Source: Vandiemenella viatica
Taxonomy: Eukaryota; Arthropoda; Insecta; Orthoptera; Morabidae
Assembly (NCBI GenBank): GCA_031002005.1
Contig: JARYHS010008074.1
Coordinates: forward strand, 281,481,930 to 281,545,929
Direction of reading: 5' to 3'
Length of the DNA stretch: 64,000 nt
Position 1 is the first letter of the stretch. Each line of letters begins with the position of its first letter. Below the pieces are notes generated by a model, which was not told the origin of the DNA, did not search any database, and worked only from the letters and a program-made list of their open reading frames with translations. Position numbers and translations under genes: made by a program. Below, one piece after another: positions 45,801 through 56,800 of the stretch.

Positions 45801-47017
45801 GGGTTGTTGCAGGGAAGACAACTGTTTATATAAACTTAAAAAGCAAAACATTATCTAAATATGAAATTTCATCCAAATCGTTAGTGCCATTTCCGAGATC
45901 CAAAATATAAATATATATACAAGAACTGCTCATTTAAAGATATAAGATACAAGGAACCTGAGTTACCTGGTTTCGTTATAGTTACGTGCTTTCTACCCAA
46001 CGTATTCCAACACTGATGCTTCATTCTAAATTCGTAAACTGTGTCACACTGTGTGGGCAGTTTTAATGTGCTTGATCAAGGTTTCTCGATAATTTAGGTT
46101 TTTTTAATATTTTATAGTTATTTCAATTTTTAGGTAAATGTTGAATTTGTACTGTCTGTTACTGACAACATACATATTTCTGTTAAAATAGTTAACGCGC
46201 CTCCTTATTTCTTTCACTTTACTAACTACATACCACTTATTTACCACCTACTTACTTTTAGTTAAATAGTGAAGGGAGAATATGTACTGGCTTACTACTA
46301 TACCTATGTAGGGAGGAGTGTCAACAAGCCACTACATTGACATTCATCGACGTTATAGTCAAATACAGCAGGTATGTGCATTGGGAAGTAAGAATCCAAA
46401 GTACCTGTATAGAAAAACAAAATTTATAAAATTAACGAATAAATACAAAGCTATGAAAATTTGCCTTCTTACAGCTTTATATAACACGTATATACAGATT
46501 CGCCAATTAGTTACAAGCAACAAAATAATAGCTATGCGATCTTTTGTACGAATATATACAGTACATTTGGAAGGAGAAAATCCAGAACTAAAGGAATAAA
46601 ACCACACAATTGCATCCTGCGTGTTAGGCAGAAAGAGAGGCTCAGAACAAATATATTGACAATAACACTTATCGCGTAAGGTAGTGCCCGGGGTGTGGGG
46701 GGGGGGGGGGGGCGATTGGCATCCGCAGTTTTGTCGCTCTGCTGATGATATCATATTACAGCAGGGAAAAAAATGGAAGATATTTGTATCATATGTCATC
46801 ATTTCCGAAGGATTTCCAACGTATGAAAACATGGATATATAAACGGTAAGGACAATTTCAATAGTAACAACTGCGTACTCCCAAAATTTCGTTACAGAGG
46901 ATTATGTTCGAGACTTGCATGCAGAATTACTTAATTTACCTTCCAAAATGTATTTAAAACAGTTTCTGTGCCGAGTTTTAACTTTCTGAAATGTTTTTTA
47001 ATACCTGTCATTCATAT
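45801..47017. other. No recognised gene
   Basis: AT-rich. Holds a G tract at 46698-46712 and a small frame at 46318-46599 without family features. A phrase at 45863-45900 (ATGAAATTTCATCCAAATCG) recalls a repeat at 29156. Confidence 0.5.
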
Positions 47018-47027
47018 TTTACCGACC

Positions 47028-47257
47028 GAGAGTGGCGGTGTAACGGTTACCGTTCTCGCCTCGCATTAGGGTGAACGGCGGTTCGAATCCCCGTCCGGAC
47101 ATCCAGATTTGGGTTTTCTATGGTTTCCCAAATCACTCCAGGCAAATGCCGGGATGCTTCCTTCAAAAGGCCATGGCCGAATTCCTTCCCATTCCTTGCC
47201 CCCCATCCTTTCCCGTCGCTGTTGAGAGACGTAAAGCAGTTAAAAAAATTATAATAG
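47028..47257 (+). mobile_element. tRNA-derived SINE, family 1 (copy 4 of 5), full length
   Basis: Flanked by TTTACCGACC at 47018-47027 and 47258-47267. Head GAGAGTGGCGGTGTAACGGT with A box, B box GGTTCGAATCC at 47081, full core, and a tail with GAGACGTAAAGCAGTT then a short A run. Confidence 0.92.
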
Positions 47258-47449
47258 TTTACCGACCAACATCAGCAAAAACAACGCAACAGAACTGATA
47301 CACATCAAACAACACACATGAAAAAAATAGCAATTGTAATCTTTACCGCAGTGTCGACTGAAAAAAGAATCCAATGCGCTTATTGGCAGAGTTAATATTA
47401 TTAGTTCCAATGGAGAACATATTCCAATTATAACAGTGACAATTTTCCT

Positions 47450-47790
47450 ACACACCTACTTCCAATTCATATGTATTTTTATCTTTTAATTCATCCATAA
47501 TCTGAGGTACATACAAGTATATCGCTCATTATCTCCTCACGTAATTTGTTCTAGTCTCCCATTCCCCTATCTACAAATTAAAACTTTCCTGCACTCTGAT
47601 GCCAGTCGCCAATTGTTAATTAATTATTATGATCCTTTATCACCTTTCACCCGCTATTTCTAAACTTTCCATCAATATCTATGCCGGCCACATCGCCAGT
47701 ATATTTCTTGTAAATGCTCACAACTATTCCTTTCAACCACTTTCTAACCTTCAATGACTCCCAACCCAAATCTTTTATCAGTTAGGTTAC
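47450..47790 (-). pseudogene. LINE family A degraded fragment
   Basis: Minus-strand frames GWESLKVRKWLKGIV, YKKYTGDVAGID and MSDILVCTSDYG follow the same order as the C-terminal part of the copy at 33575, with many stops. Non-functional. Confidence 0.55.
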
Positions 47791-48637
47791 TAACTGCATC
47801 AAAATATCTAAAAAGACAGGTGGGGGATCTTGAAGCAAATACGAAAAACCTGGAAGCTTCATGTTTGGCTCTGAAGATCATTAACAAATATCTGCAAGAG
47901 ATATTGAGAGCAGCTTCCAGGAAACAATTCGAAAAATCAGATTAAATATTTACTAATGCGAAAAAAAAACATGGAACATGGATGGTGTCTGCAAAGCAGT
48001 GACATCACGTGCTATTCCAAAACACTGTTATTTGTTTTTAAGAAATAAGCTTATGGCTGTGATCGTATGTCAGTTGAAAAGAATATGGCTACACTTTATT
48101 GCAAAATAGTCGACAAGTATTCAGATGTGCCAATGAGTGTCATAAAACTATTTAAGGAACTGGAATGTTTAAGCTCCAAATACGGAAAAAAGACACAAGA
48201 AGGTATGCGAATCTTACTATCAAGTTCTTATACATTTTCTTTCAATTAATTTGTTTGGCATACGTAAGACACATAGTTCCGAATATGTGCGTGCTCAGTA
48301 CATTTGCCGCTTGTATCCATTTCTTCAGTTTGCTCCTACGGTGACGTCATTTTCAACAACCAATAGTTGTTCGTATCGCTTCGGGGGTAGTGCCGTAAGG
48401 AGAGTGGTTGGCACGAGTGTTGACGGCTGTTTTGTCAATAGTGATACTGACAATACTATTGAACGTTTAGGGTCCACTTTGAATTGAACTTGAATCCTTA
48501 TGCACCACGAAAAAAGCCGCACGTACCATCTCAGAGTATCATCCCTAATCACAGCAGACGGCACGGTAGGCCATGCAATGTGGTACGTGCTCCTATACCG
48601 CACCAAACGAGAACACTGGCGCCGCCATATCGGTTCC
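47791..48637. other. No recognised gene
   Basis: Short frames at 47754-47945 and 48067-48249 (SVEKNMATLYCKIVDK...) lack any family signature. A GC-rich patch at 48360-48620 has no defined ends. Confidence 0.4.
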
Positions 48638-48795
48638 TGAAAGGGTTGGGGAGCATCCATAAACTACATTGCTCCATTTTGACCTTCCTTGAAACCCCCT
48701 CCCCTCCCTTCTCTCCACATAGCCTGACGTGGCTTTTACCTTGACACTCCCCTCCCCCCTTTCGTGTGGCACGTAACCTTTTTCCCTACTAATTT
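48638..48795. mobile_element. MITE fragment with GGGAGCATCCATAAACTAC end
   Basis: Begins GGGGAGCATCCATAAACTAC and runs through CCCCTCCCCTCCC and CCTGACGTGGCT to CACGTAACC. A related fragment at 56033-56113 ends (reverse strand) in GGGAGCGTGCATAAACTACG. These ends are common in arthropod MITEs. No duplication could be fixed. Confidence 0.5.
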
Positions 48796-48994
48796 CAGAA
48801 GACATCTTATACTGTTTTCTATCAATAGGACTATCGTTAAAATTATTGCGTATAAAATGAGCACAACTGATATTTGCTTTGTGTACCTATAAATATTCTG
48901 AATGAAATGTTGACACTAGCCACTCTTACAAATGAGGAATTATTGGGAAAACCTCTTTCTTCCATACAGTCAGAGATCCTTTTCTTCTTGAGGT

Positions 48995-49365
48995 CAGTGG
49001 CGTAGCTAGGTCAACAAGGGCCCCGGTGCAAAAAAATTATTTTTGGGCCCTCAGGCCAGACGGGCGACCTTTTTTTTGCTTTGTGTGCTGGTAGGAGCCC
49101 CCTGAACTGAGGATGGGGGCCCCTGAGCAGTGGTTGGGGCCCCCCTGAGCACAGCGAGTGCCCTTAGTGAGGGCCCCTTAGACGACGGTAGAGTTAAAAA
49201 AAAAAAAAGTCGCCAGTTTGCCGTGAAGGCTCGTGGGCCCTCTAAACTGCACTTGAGGGCCCCTAGAGGTGCGCTTAGGGGCCCCTTGAGGTATGCTTGG
49301 GGGCCCCCTGAGCGTGAGGGCCCCGGTGCACTGGACCGCCTAGCCCCATAGTAGCTACGCCCCTG
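48995..49365. mobile_element. hAT MITE (copy E), perfect TSD
   Basis: Flanked by CTTGAGGT at 48987-48994 and 49366-49373. Inverted ends CAGTGGCGTAGCTA and TAGCTACGCCCCTG. The 371-bp body repeats GGGGGCCCCTGAG-like units, so the extra length over copy D comes from internal duplication. Confidence 0.93.
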
Positions 49366-49373
49366 CTTGAGGT

Positions 49374-50272
49374 GTTACTAAAAACATTCTCTTTTCCTCA
49401 TTCAGCATTGTTCATTAATTGATAAAATAAAACAAACTATACGCGCCACTTAAAAAAACAACCTAAGATGATCTGCATTTCTTTTGTTGAAGTTTTGTTA
49501 CTTTTCTTTCATCCTTACCAGGGGATGATTCCTTGATCTGTTTAAAAGATTTCTGTAACTCAGTGGATAATGAAAATTCGTTGGAAGAACATTTACGACA
49601 AGCATCGTAAAATCCATTGCACAGCGCTACTTCACACTTTGAACTCGAAATAACACTTCAGCGAGCGCTACAATAAAGCTGCCTGAAATTTACTTCAGGG
49701 AACAAATTTATTATTAACGAGCAGAGTGGTCACACGTGGGCGATCCTAATGAAAACAGCTTTATTTCAAACCATCAAAACAACACAAACTGTCACTGCCT
49801 TGGAAAACCCCGAGTGACATCTGTAAGGCTCGCCGTCCAATGGACGCGTATTCGCGCGAAAAATGCTCTCGCGAATACGCCTGTATGCAAAACAGGACAT
49901 GTGATTCCGTCCACTGCGAGTCGTTCGAACATAGGCGAGGGCGACGAGATTGTTTGGATTTGGTTCGCTCGAATAAGCGATTCGCTCGATGGATATTGAG
50001 AAACTTACTGTTCTTGTTGAAGAAAGAGCCCCTTTGTGGGATCAAAAATTACGCCAGTACCCCCAGAGCAATGTTCAAATGAAGCTGTGGAAGGAAACTG
50101 AGGCTGAAATGAATCTACTACATAATTAGTTAATTATCTATCGATGTATTTTTTTAAAAAAAGATGTTATTTACCTATTATTTTACGTAGTATATGCATG
50201 TATAGTATTTATTATATATTAAGATTTGTTACTGCTTTTTTATAAAATTAGAAAACTATTCAACATATAGCA
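49374..50272. other. No gene; contains a palindromic GGACGCGTATTCGCG repeat
   Basis: At 49827-49885 CGCCGTCCAATGGACGCGTA is followed by TTCGCGCG and, after a short spacer, CGCGAATACGCCTGTATG, forming a potential hairpin. A related copy is at 55730-55795. ORFs at 49736-50082 are by-products. Confidence 0.5.
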
Positions 50273-50818
50273 TACGAGGGTGAATCTATATCTATAAAAC
50301 GAAAACCGGATATATATGTTGTGTAAAAACTCGGAAACTACGGAGCAGATTTCGATGGGGTTTTCACTGTTTTAAAGCTTAGAATCTTAATGCACTTGTC
50401 TGACATGTCTTATGTTTCAACGTTAAATAATGTGGAAGCATTAAATGAAATTCTGAACGTATGGTGAGGAATTCCACAGGAGGATTGACTAGATGCTGCA
50501 TACGTGGCACGAAACACACAACTACAATATAATATCTCTGACCATAGCCTTTAATGAACAATTTACAATAATAACCATTTTTTCATACTCCAAACTGAAC
50601 ATAACTTGAAATATTATTTCATTTAATACGGGGTGTTTAGTTTTTAAACGCTCGATGGCCCTATTGAATGCGAGGAATTAAGAACGAAAAATCAGTAGAG
50701 ATTTTCTTTGTCCCTGATGTCTGGCAATGTCTATGACCATCAGCTTTGTCTCTGATATCAATGATATTATAAGCAATTATTTACGATAATTTTCTGGATA
50801 AATTACGTTGAATTATAG

Positions 50819-51085
50819 GTTCAAGTTTACGTCGCGATACACGACGTTGCTAACTTAGGATAAAATGATTGTATCAATGCGCATGTAATTGAAGCTTTGA
50901 ATTTGTGGCGCCAATATTAGCGGAGACTGTGGTTAGGTTGAAATTCAGCCTGGACCATAATGAAAACTGAACCTTTTTGTTACAACCAATGGTATGAGGA
51001 ATTTAGTTATCAGTTATTTAAGCAGCTTTCATAAGCACTATGTCACGTTGTAACATCATGTATCGCGACATAAACTACTCCTGAA
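50819..51085. repeat. Inverted repeat with CGCGATACA motif
   Basis: AGTTTACGTCGCGATACACG (50823) has an inverted partner at 51050-51080 (CATGTATCGCGACATAAACT). Possibly a MITE inside Helitron III; no target duplication was identified. Confidence 0.45.
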
Positions 51086-51952
51086 TTATACAGGTAAAAC
51101 TAATACTAAAATATCTCTGGCGTTCAAGTTTAGATTCAGTTATTCACATTAACCAACTTTTAACATATTTTTTTCCTATTGATTGTGTTTTTCAGTATTG
51201 GATTTTCTATATTTGCATAAATGACCTAATCTGTATAGCTAAAAAATCAGGCGCTTACAGATTCATTTCGTTCGCAGTAATTAATTCGTACGCTGATGGT
51301 TTTTTTATCATCTGAAGTTTGTATTCAACCTTTAGTAATTAATATGTATGCTGATATTTTTTTTTATCATTGTAAGTTTGTATTAAAACTTTAGTGTTGA
51401 AAATAATAACGACTTAGGACAACTGAACATTTTTTGGTAAGGGGTGCAATTCCACTCTATACGCGCGTGTATCTGATGTTAGTCTAGCTTTTATTGATTT
51501 TATAGCGTTGTTTAGTAATGCAATGGCTTTTAACAGCTTTTATTAACTTCATAATTTATTCAATTGTTTACTAATGCGGTTTTTACGTCAACTGTTGCGC
51601 CGCAATTTGATGATGAATTCTTATATAACTCAATGAGACAGATAGAAAGTAAAAAAAATACATGTCTCGCTTAGCTCTCGAGTTATCGAAAGTAAAAAAC
51701 AACGATTTTCTTCTCAACTTGATCACAAGTGCTAGGAAAAAAAAAAAATCCCATTGTACATGTCCAGCGTGTAGTACCTTGTGACTTTAGGGGTTTTTTT
51801 TGGTCCAGGTTGCGTTTCAAACTGTCAACCTCAATTTAGAGATACTATATCCCAAGGACAAAACAATATTTTAAATTTCACTTTCAATGTGTCTCGTCAA
51901 GTTAGATAAGAATCCATCATCTGGTTTAACGAGAAGTGTAAACGATATAGGT

Positions 51953-51953
51953 A

Positions 51954-51993
<40 letters not shown>
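51953..51993. repeat. AT dinucleotide microsatellite
   Basis: TATATA tract of about 40 bp with a single AA interruption near the start. Confidence 0.95.
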
Positions 51994-51995
<2 letters not shown>

Positions 51996-52212
51996 CTTCA
52001 GTTTTGATTTGTCTTGTGTTGTTACATAAGAATACATCACCAATTGCAACGCGACAGTTTGAAAATTTTTTCATAAAGAGTATTCACACTCAACGAATAC
52101 CGGTACTGTTTTAGTACTAAATCGACATAGAATGTTGTTTCCTTGTGAAGAAAGTTTAAATGCCAACATTTCTGAGATACAAAAACTTAACTCAAACGGC
52201 AAAAATACTCTG

Positions 52213-52280
52213 TTAGGCGAAAAGGGTGTGTGGAGAAATTGCTACAGGGGTGTGGGCTCTATTGCAATTAAATTAAACTA
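52213..52280 (+). mobile_element. LINE family A 3' UTR stub
   Basis: GTGTGTGGAGAAATTGCTAC and GGGCTCTATTGCAATTAAAT match the 3' UTR end of the copies at 6588 and 33575. Nothing of the coding part remains. Confidence 0.7.
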
Positions 52281-52282
52281 TA

Positions 52283-52420
52283 AAGCGAGCTTGATGGTTG
52301 AACGGTAGCGCTCAAGCCTTGAACTCGAGATCACCTGTATTCAAATTGCCGTCCAGCCATCCATTTTTCGATTTTACATGATTTCACAAGCAAAATACTC
52401 AGGATGTGATGCATACCTCT
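52283..52420 (+). mobile_element. Possible tRNA-derived SINE, family 3
   Basis: Box A-like TGATGGTTGAACGGTAGCG (52293) and box B-like TGTATTCAAATTG (52335) with spacing suited to a tRNA head. No clear tail and only one copy in the window. Confidence 0.4.
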
Positions 52421-53773
52421 TGGGCCCGTAGCTAAACATTAAATTTTTCCTTACCTTTCTAACATAATCTAGCTTTCAGTCGTATTATAATCTATTTAAT
52501 TTCTCGATATGTCGAATGTCAGACAACAATATCTGGCGTTTGGTGCTAAAAGTAGAGTCATTGGTTCATAATTAATGCGTAGGCTGATGGCTTTCAACAG
52601 AAAATAGAACGTTGTATTAAGACTTTAGTGTTGAAAATAAAAACAGTTTAGGAAAAACAAAGCAGGCTTTCTTCATTTTATAATTTATTGCGTTGTTTCG
52701 TAATGCAGTTTCTATGATAACCATGGTGCCATAGTCTGTAAATCCCTGAAATAAATCGAAGTAAAGAATTTTGTTTTTATATTTCTCGCTTATTTCTGAA
52801 TAACTGATATACAACTGTGAATACCTGATATTCAACTATACAGGTACGAAACAGAATTTAATTTTGAGCTACAGTGCAAGATGAAGCAACATAATGAGAA
52901 ATTTTTTCAGCTCCAGCGGCAGATGAGCCAGCACATTCAGACACTTCTAATGTTTGACGCTACGAAAACTCGTTCAAAATCGATTCAGCGGTTTTCAGAT
53001 AATGCTTGATTATTATTAAAGGTGCCGTACGGCTTAAGATATACGTAAAATTTTAATTTTGAACCCAAACTTTCAAATTCTGAAAATCCACTCAAAATAT
53101 GTATTTTTTGCGTAATGCCGGAATAAACAGATTCATTCCAGATACATTTTTATGTATGTGGTATGTAATAATGTACGTAATGTTTCGATTTTCGAATAAT
53201 GTGCCTAATGTTTAGATTTTCGAGCAGCAACATTGACAAATGTAATTAGGTTGAAATGTAATTAGGTTGAAATGTAACCTGGACTAAAATGAAACTGGCA
53301 TTCCGTATCAAAGCACCCAAGCCACCCCGTTCTTGGAAGGGTGCTGTTAAATCACCGGTTAGTTTAGTACCGGAAATGGCCGGTACGAAATCAGTAAAAC
53401 TTGGTAAGCATGAATCTGTTCAGACGAATAAAAACAGTGTACGGCTAAATCAAATTAAACCGACCTCTTTCTTGGTAAATTGGGGATGAATCTAGGTATG
53501 TTTTAATTCCGGAAATTGGTGGCCCAAATTGTATGAAACTTGGAACATGTTACTGATTGCATGAATAAAAACAGTGTATGGGTAAATCAACAACAGCTAA
53601 ACCGGGCAACGCCGGGACCTCTGCTAGTCAAATATAAACAAGACTTTCGGCCGTTCGGGCGCAATAGTGGTGGGAGAACGTTCCCGCTTCGTTTGGCGAT
53701 AGGTAGGTTTGTCAGGAGTGGGGGAAGACCGTTAGCCCCCCCTCCCTCGACTCGCTCAGTGCCAACCGTCACG

Positions 53774-54842
53774 ATGTCGGAGCAAGAGGTACACTCGTCG
53801 ATTGCGCAACGTGTTATAATCAAGTTTCTCGCTGCAGAAGGCGTAAAACCGGCAGAAATCTTGAGGAGATTGACTGCCCAGTTCGGGAAAGAGACACTGT
53901 CGCGAGCCAGAGTGTTTGCATGGCATAAACAGTTTGTGGATGGTCGTCATCATGTTGAAAATGAGAGCCATAATCGCAGACCCCGCACCAGCATTACAGA
54001 GAACAACATCAGCTGTGTTAGACGGCTTATTGAAGATGACAAGCATCTTACCACTTCTGAAATTGCAAGTAAGGTCGGAATAAGTTATGGGAGCACTTAC
54101 TCCATACTCACAGAGGAGCTTGGGTACCGTAAGGTGTGCGCCAGGTGGGTTCCTCACCTTCTCACAGCAGAACAGAAATTGAATCGACTTCAGGTGTGTG
54201 AGCGTCTTCTGGCACGATTTCGGGAAGAAGGGGACCCATTTCTGACTCACATCATCACCTGTGATGAAACTTGGGTGCACCACTACACCCCTGAGTCCAA
54301 ACAAGCGAGTATGGAGTGGAGAAAAAAAGGAGAACCTGGACCAGTGAAAGCCAAGTCACGACTATCGGCTGGCAAGGTTTTGGCTACGGTTTTTTTTTGA
54401 ACAGCGTGGTTTGCTGCACCTCGATTTTTTGCATGAGCGCAGGACAATCAATGCGGCCTACTACTGCGACATTTTGAGTGAGGTCCGACTTGCATATCGC
54501 CGCAAAAGACGAGACCTACCGATGAGGAAAGTGGTTATTCTCCATGACAATGCTCGTCCCCACACAGCAGCCTTAACCAGGGAAAAATTGGAGAAACTGG
54601 GGTGGGAGACACTGGACCACCCTCCTTACAGTCCAGACCTATCACCCTGTGACTTTCATGTGTTTGGTCCTCTCAAGGAAGCTTTGGGAGGCCAAAAATT
54701 CAACAGTGATGCTGAGGTGGAAGCCTACGTGCGCAATTGGCTGCAGACACGACCTGCATCTTTCTACATGGAAGGAATTGGGAAGCTGCCTATCCGCTGG
54801 GAAAAATGTGTTTCTAAAGCAGGAGATTACGTAGAAAAATAA
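53774..54842 (+). pseudogene. mariner transposase with a single frameshift
   Basis: DD34D transposase that excises and inserts the element at TA sites. From ATG 53774: N-terminal paired helix-turn-helix region (QRVIIKFLAAEGVKPAEILR ... SRARVFAWHKQFVDG; then a second HTH, LTTSEIASKVGISYGSTYSI); linker WVPHLLTAEQKLNR (WVPHxLT-type); first catalytic D in ITCDETWVHHYTP; second D in VILHDNARPHTA; third D in YSPDLSPCDFHVFG. The frame is lost only in a 9-T run at 54390-54398, giving a premature TGA; the second frame then runs to the stop at 54840-54842. With the slip ignored the length is about 356 residues, normal for the family. Intact otherwise, so inactivation is recent. Confidence 0.95.
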
Positions 54843-54921
54843 GATATGTACTTTTTTGCACTTAAAATAAAAATAATATTTTTAAAAATAAAGTCTTGTT
54901 TATATTTGATTCACCCTCGTA

Positions 54922-55480
54922 TAAACAAAACGGCCTTAATTAAATAGTACTTGCAGCGTAGTACATTTCCCCTAGTTTATCACAGTCCCTCTTCCTCGAA
55001 TTCCTGGAAATTGTTTCTTTCTAGTTTCACTTTTAGATGATTTTTTTGTTCCCCTTTTCAAGCATTTTTTTTTTCTCTTAACATTTAATTATTTCAAAAG
55101 AAAGTTAAATAATTAATGCATTATAAGATTAAAATGAATTAAAATGTATTTCTTCAAGCACAGTTCTTTTGACTAGTTTTCTCCATTATGTATATATAGA
55201 AAAATTATAAATAGGTATTTTCTTTTTTTGAATCAATAAAGATGAAGCATATTTTGATAACACGTATCTTTGTATACTTATCTGCATGTGTTATTCATCC
55301 ATTCTTCTTTCATTTTTTCAAATCTTCTCTTAGTCAGAATTACTAAGCCAAAATCGAATAATTTCAAAGTTGAGAACTACAGCTCTTTGCGGCACAAAGT
55401 ACAACTGACAACTGTCGGCAGAGTCGCGCGAAACTGCTTAGAGTAGACGGTGTGTCTTCGCGCCTTTTTTATTATTATTA
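54922..55480. other. AT-rich stretch, nothing recognised
   Basis: No coding or repeat structure recognised. Confidence 0.5.
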
Positions 55481-55659
55481 TTATCCTTCATTTCCCCTGC
55501 TGAAGGTAAAGTTGCAGTGCGTGGAGATGGTTGCTTCTGGGTCGCTTAAGGTGATTTTTCCGGTGGTGATGGCGGAAATGGTGAGGTTGGAGTTGGTGAG
55601 GCTGACGTTTGTAGATGGATGAGCCTGCATTTTAGATCCTCTACGTACTCCTCTTCCTG

Positions 55660-55830
55660 GAAATCGGAAGCAAAGACGCATGGCAGAGGAACCATTTTCG
55701 CCCAGGCTTGTCCATCACAGTTCGCGCGAATATAGGCGTATTCACGCAAGTATTTCCCTCGCGAATACGCGTCCATGGACGGCCAGCCTAAGCGCTTGTA
55801 AAATGTTTTTCGAATCGTACTGTCGGTTAG
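55660..55830. repeat. Palindromic GAATACGC repeat, second copy
   Basis: Reverse-strand relative of 49827-49885: TAGGCGTATTCACGCAAGTA, CTCGCGAATACGCGTCCATG and GACGGCC. The shared part is about 60 bp. Confidence 0.5.
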
Positions 55831-56032
55831 TTCAAATGTACCAGCCACATGCAACCCAGCGCTGTGTCTTCAGGTCATACGCATGCGCAGCACTGTTAGT
55901 ACATAGGCTACCTAAATCACATACAAAAATAATTAAATGACAGAAATAAAATATCCGCATGTTGTTTTGTGTTCTGTATCTTATTTTAACGGTGAGAAAT
56001 AATATGAATGAAAGGCTACGTGGCTTCTCTCG

Positions 56033-56113
56033 GAACTCCCTCCCCCACGTAGCTTAGCGTAGCTTCCTACCCACCCTCTGTAGACTGAGTCACGTAGTTT
56101 ATGCACGCTCCCT
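56033..56113. mobile_element. MITE fragment related to 48638
   Basis: CCCTCCCCCACGTAGC ... GTCACGTAGTTTATGCACGC ending CTCCCTTG; the counterpart of the end at 48638. Confidence 0.45.
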
Positions 56114-56800
56114 TGTGGTGTGTCCCAGGGGCGCGCCATATGAACGACGGCGCTAAACCGGAACTATCCGTGAACAGGAATCTACTCCACTGTTACTGGC
56201 TCCACACCACATTCGATGAGCGACGCGGTGCCATTATGTGGCAGGTCGCCGAGCATACAGAGAAACCTCTCGAAGCCGACGATACACAGATGGGAGATGT
56301 GTGACCCACAGGCTGCTGCGAGGTCTGTAGCCAGTGCAGGGACTGTGGTTATTGGACGTCTTCGGGCAAAATAACGGTTATGACGATGGATGTCCTGCGG
56401 ACAGAAATACCGCAATACGTCGGTCTAAAAGCGCGGACCGCGATGGATTACCGGAGTTTTCCAACCGCGACATACTACCGGTATCTGCATTTTTAGGACC
56501 GCACCGAAGACCGGAATAACATTGTACTCGAACGCGGTCATATCCGCCGGTATACCGACCTACAGAAGCACGATGCACGCGTCCGCTGTGAGGAAGGGGG
56601 GCCCCCTCCCGCCACGCCCCGCCTTGTCATATTGGATCAAATTTGCCATTCAGAAGCTGCTATTAACAAATTTATCTGACCAAATAGTGCCAAGAATTCA
56701 GTTCCAGTAGCCATCGATACTGATGGCACATGAAATCATGTGAGCACTGAAGTGTATTGTAAAGACATTCTGTCCTCTGCCCATCATGTAACACCTCATC
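56114..56800. other. GC-rich stretch without a gene
   Basis: Contains short near-palindromes such as GCGCGGACCGCG (56430) and a GGGGGGCCCCC run at 56598. No recognised family. Confidence 0.4.

Larger units (their letters stand above)
50285..53627 (+). mobile_element. Helitron-like element III inserted in the mariner TIR
   Basis: Starts TCTATATCTATAAAACG and ends GGGACCTCTGCTAG; host A precedes and host T follows; no target duplication. A CCGG...CCGG hairpin (ACCGGGCAACGCCGGG, 53601-53616) lies 7 bases before the terminal CTAG. The 3343-bp body holds repeat R units (51595-52060, 52705-52850), a GTTGAAAT..AGCCTGGACC motif (50937, 53266), an AT microsatellite, a LINE tail, a SINE-like unit and a diverged internal duplication at 53330-53590 (AAAACAGTGTA(C/T)GG). 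No Rep/helicase coding was found, so it is non-autonomous. Confidence 0.88.
50275..54919 (+). mobile_element. mariner transposon (DD34D), split by a Helitron in its left terminal repeat
   Basis: Tc1/mariner-superfamily element. TA flanks both ends (50273-50274, 54920-54921). The right TIR read inward starts CGAGGGTGAATCAAATATAA. The left TIR occurs in two parts: its first 10 bases (CGAGGGTGAA, 50275-50284) and the remainder (TCAAATATAAACAAGACTTT, from 53628), separated by the Helitron. Joined across, the left end agrees with the right end over 30 bp without mismatch. Excluding the insert the element is 1302 bp, the usual mariner size. Transposase gene at 53774-54842. Confidence 0.95.

Noticed and set aside
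46359..46832. 157-codon minus-strand ORF
   Set aside because: Crosses a G homopolymer and has no recognisable domain; too little support to call a gene.
49761..50082. Overlapping ORFs at the GGACGCGTATTCGCG repeat
   Set aside because: Both strands open because of the palindrome; peptides (DAYSREKCSREYA) repeat the hairpin motif and recur at 55546-55854.
51871..52074. ORF with repeated YI residues
   Set aside because: Translation of the AT microsatellite.
53756..54304. 182-codon antisense ORF
   Set aside because: Shadow of the mariner transposase on the opposite strand.
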